Below, piece after piece: positions 15,665 through 17,407 of a stretch of DNA of 17,407 nt. This stretch comes from UBA1413 sp964349885 (GTDB taxonomy: Bacteria; Bacteroidota; Bacteroidia; Bacteroidales; Prolixibacteraceae). The stretch's first letter is position 1; each line of letters opens with the position of its first letter. The stretch lies in contig CAYGIQ010000044.1 of the NCBI GenBank assembly GCA_964349885.1, positions 1 through 17,407 of the forward strand. The letters are read 5' to 3'. A model generated the notes under the pieces. The model saw only the letters and a list, made by a program, of their open reading frames with translations, was not told where the DNA came from and ran no database searches. A program made the translations under genes and the position numbers.

Positions 15665-16855
15665 ATGAAGACCATACCAACTTACAACTTTACCGGTAAA
15701 AAAGCATTGATCCGCGTTGATTTCAATGTTCCGCTAAACGAAAACTTCGAAGTAACCGACGATACCCGGATTCGGGCTGCCATTCCTACCATCAAAAAAG
15801 TAATAGAGGGCGGAGGCTCTCCGATAATAATGTCGCACTTTGGGCGCCCCAAGGAAGGTCCCAACGACAAATACTCCATGCGGCACCTTGTTGCTCCTTT
15901 CAGCAAGCTACTCGGCACGGCGGTAAAACTTGCGCCCGACTGTGTTGGACCTGAAGTTCAGGCCATGGTTCAGGCCCTGAAACCCGGCGAAGTGCTTTTG
16001 CTCGAAAATTTGCGCTTTCACAAAGGTGAAGAAAAAGGCGATGTAGAATTTGCCCGCCAGTTGGCTGCCAACGGAGATTGCTGGATCAACGACGCATTTG
16101 GAACCGCTCACCGGGCCCATGCCTCTACCGCAGTAATTGCACAGTTCTTTCCCAACGATAAAATGTTTGGTTTTCTCATCCAGAGCGAAGTTGAAAGCTT
16201 GAACAAAGTATTGAAGAATCCGCAGCGCCCGCTGACAGCCATAATGGGTGGTGCCAAGGTTTCGTCGAAAATTACCATCATCGAAAATTTGCTCGACAAG
16301 GTAGACAACCTGATCCTGGGCGGTGGAATGACCTTTACCTTCATAAAAGCGAGGGGTGGTAACATAGGTACTTCAATTTGTGAAGATGATTTTTTGGATA
16401 TGGCCCGCAATATTGAAAAAATTGCCGCCGAAAAAGGAGTTAAGCTCTATGTGGCTTCCGATGTTGTAGCGGCTGATGCTTTCGATCCGAATGCCAACAC
16501 TCAGGTGGTGGCCTCGAATCTGATTCCTGATGACTGGATGGGCATGGATGCAGGACCGGAAACCCTTAAAAGCTTTATTGAGGTTATTGAGAACTCGGGA
16601 ACCATTTTGTGGAACGGACCGGTAGGTGTGTTCGAAATGGAGAAATTTGCGAATGGGTCCATTGCGGTGGGCAATGCCATTGTAAAAGCTACTTCAAAAG
16701 GCGCTTTTTCACTCGTTGGTGGTGGCGATTCGGTGGCATGTGTCAACCAATTCGGACTGGCCGATGGAGTTTCATATATCTCAACAGCAGGAGGAGCCAT
16801 GTTGGAGTATCTCGAGGGTAAAACCCTTCCGGGCGTAGCAGCTGTTTTGGAATAA
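15665..16855 (+). CDS. pgk: Phosphoglycerate kinase
   Basis: Interconverts 1,3-bisphosphoglycerate and 3-phosphoglycerate with ADP/ATP in glycolysis and gluconeogenesis; cytoplasmic. The 396 residues match the usual length (about 390-400). Landmarks: RVDFNVPLN near residues 17-25, SHFGRPKE, LLLENLRFHKGEE, NDAFGTAHRAHAST, MGGAKVSSKI, LGGGMTFTF, WNGPVGVFEM and the C-terminal GGGDSVA. All three substrate and nucleotide regions are intact. It starts at the ATG just upstream of the first strand (MKTIPTYNFTGKKALIRVDF, exactly at family start). It is a single-gene unit with its own -7 box and a strong intrinsic terminator 18 bases after the stop. Confidence 0.99.
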   Translation: MKTIPTYNFTGKKALIRVDFNVPLNENFEVTDDTRIRAAIPTIKKVIEGGGSPIIMSHFGRPKEGPNDKYSMRHLVAPFSKLLGTAVKLAPDCVGPEVQAMVQALKPGEVLLLENLRFHKGEEKGDVEFARQLAANGDCWINDAFGTAHRAHASTAVIAQFFPNDKMFGFLIQSEVESLNKVLKNPQRPLTAIMGGAKVSSKITIIENLLDKVDNLILGGGMTFTFIKARGGNIGTSICEDDFLDMARNIEKIAAEKGVKLYVASDVVAADAFDPNANTQVVASNLIPDDWMGMDAGPETLKSFIEVIENSGTILWNGPVGVFEMEKFANGSIAVGNAIVKATSKGAFSLVGGGDSVACVNQFGLADGVSYISTAGGAMLEYLEGKTLPGVAAVLE

Positions 16856-16873
16856 ACATTCCTTACCCAATAT

Positions 16874-16907
16874 AAAAAGGGATGCCCCAGGGTTTCCCTT
16901 TTTTTTT
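16874..16907 (+). terminator. Intrinsic terminator of pgk
   Basis: A perfect 9-base-pair stem (16874-16882 with 16895-16903, AAAAAGGGA/TCCCTTTTT) closes a 12-base loop, and the T-run continues to 16907 (nine Ts in all). Confidence 0.9.
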
Positions 16908-16985
16908 GACTCAAAATGCCATTTTCATCGCCAATCGGTTATCTTCAAAAAGTTGAAAATGGCCATGCAACAACCAACCCCTCGA

Positions 16986-16993
16986 TATTTTTG
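16986..16993 (+). promoter_or_regulatory. Candidate -7 box for the DUF2892 gene
   Basis: TATTTTTG fits TAnnTTTG, 37 bases before the ATG at 17031 and after the pgk terminator, so the small gene probably has its own promoter. No -33 partner is evident. Confidence 0.35.
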
Positions 16994-17030
16994 TTATACT
17001 TACATTGTAAACAATTAAAATCCAGAATCG

Positions 17031-17222
17031 ATGAATTGTATTCTCAACGTAGGAAGAGTTGACAGGATTGTCAGAATTGTAGCCGGATTGGCCATTGCCA
17101 TCGCCGGAGTTGTGTTTTCGAGTTGGTGGGGCATTATCGGAATTGTGCCCCTTGCTACAGGATTAATGGGCAGCTGCCCTGCCTATTCCGTTTTCAAAAT
17201 TGACACGAACCAAAAAAACTGA
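17031..17222 (+). CDS. DUF2892 (YgaP-like transmembrane domain) small membrane protein
   Basis: A 63-residue protein matching the small DUF2892 family. It starts with NVGRVDRIVRIVAG (6-19), has two membrane segments (about 13-30 and 32-47), and a GSCPAYSVFKIDT block (47-59) with the family's conserved Cys-Pro-x-Tyr. In larger relatives such as YgaP this domain anchors a rhodanese; here it stands alone. Function is unknown; the conserved cysteine suggests a role with thiols or sulfur, as inference only. It follows the pgk terminator and probably has its own promoter. Confidence 0.9.
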   Translation: MNCILNVGRVDRIVRIVAGLAIAIAGVVFSSWWGIIGIVPLATGLMGSCPAYSVFKIDTNQKN

Positions 17223-17370
17223 GGAGGCTTGGGCTTGTAGGTATTAAAACGACAAAAACAGACACTGGTAGTAGATCTTTGTAATTGTTTTAATATTATT
17301 ATTGGGTGTTTTTAAATATTTTAATATCTAAGTCAATCTTATTTATATTTTATTTGAAACAGTGGTTTTT

Positions 17371-17401
17371 CTTGCAGAAAATGGGAAACCATTTACATTT
17401 G
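17371..17401 (+). promoter_or_regulatory. Promoter at the right edge, for a gene outside the window
   Basis: CTTG at 17371-17374, 19 bases of spacer, then TACATTTG at 17394-17401: the best -33/-7 pair in the window by the Bacteroidota consensus. The rest of 17223-17407 is AT-rich with no gene. Confidence 0.45.
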
Positions 17402-17407
17402 CAATAC

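Overview
The window looks like a chromosomal stretch from a member of the Bacteroidota, most likely Bacteroidales or a close relative. Evidence: a SusC/RagA-type outer-membrane receptor, protein sequences that closely match my memory of Bacteroides-type IlvE, AsnS and RpoN, mostly weak ribosome binding sites, and repeated upstream boxes of the Bacteroidota -7 form TAnnTTTG. One run of ten Ns inside ilvE shows that this is draft sequence.

Layout from left to right. The 5' two-thirds of a SusC-like TonB-dependent receptor gene runs off the left edge on the minus strand. A gap of about 600 bases holds the sppA terminator. It is followed by sppA (minus) and the divergent folK (plus). A convergent minus-strand block comes next: a MacA/HlyD-type efflux adaptor, a PAP2-like membrane protein, rpoN (sigma-54), asnS and ilvE. 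A second minus-strand block reads, in transcription order, holB, an exported M28 peptidase, a DUF2797 protein and a 57-residue two-helix membrane protein. Finally pgk (plus) has a strong terminator, and a small DUF2892 membrane protein (plus) follows it. The right edge carries a good Bacteroidota-type promoter pointing out of the window.

Most genes are housekeeping: folate synthesis (folK), asparaginyl-tRNA synthesis (asnS), branched-chain amino acid synthesis (ilvE), clamp loading (holB), glycolysis (pgk) and alternative sigma factor (rpoN). Envelope functions are interspersed: receptor, signal-peptide peptidase, efflux adaptor, PAP2-like protein and exported peptidase. Two tight clusters look like transcription units: rpoN with the PAP2-like gene (1-base gap, Shine-Dalgarno inside rpoN), and holB-M28-DUF2797-small membrane protein (gaps of 47, 18 and 15 bases). 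I saw no mobile element, CRISPR array, tRNA or rRNA. I found no convincing new system. The most useful observations are the unlisted small gene, the reconstructed ilvE gap, the stand-alone efflux adaptor and the divergent PAP2-like protein next to rpoN.
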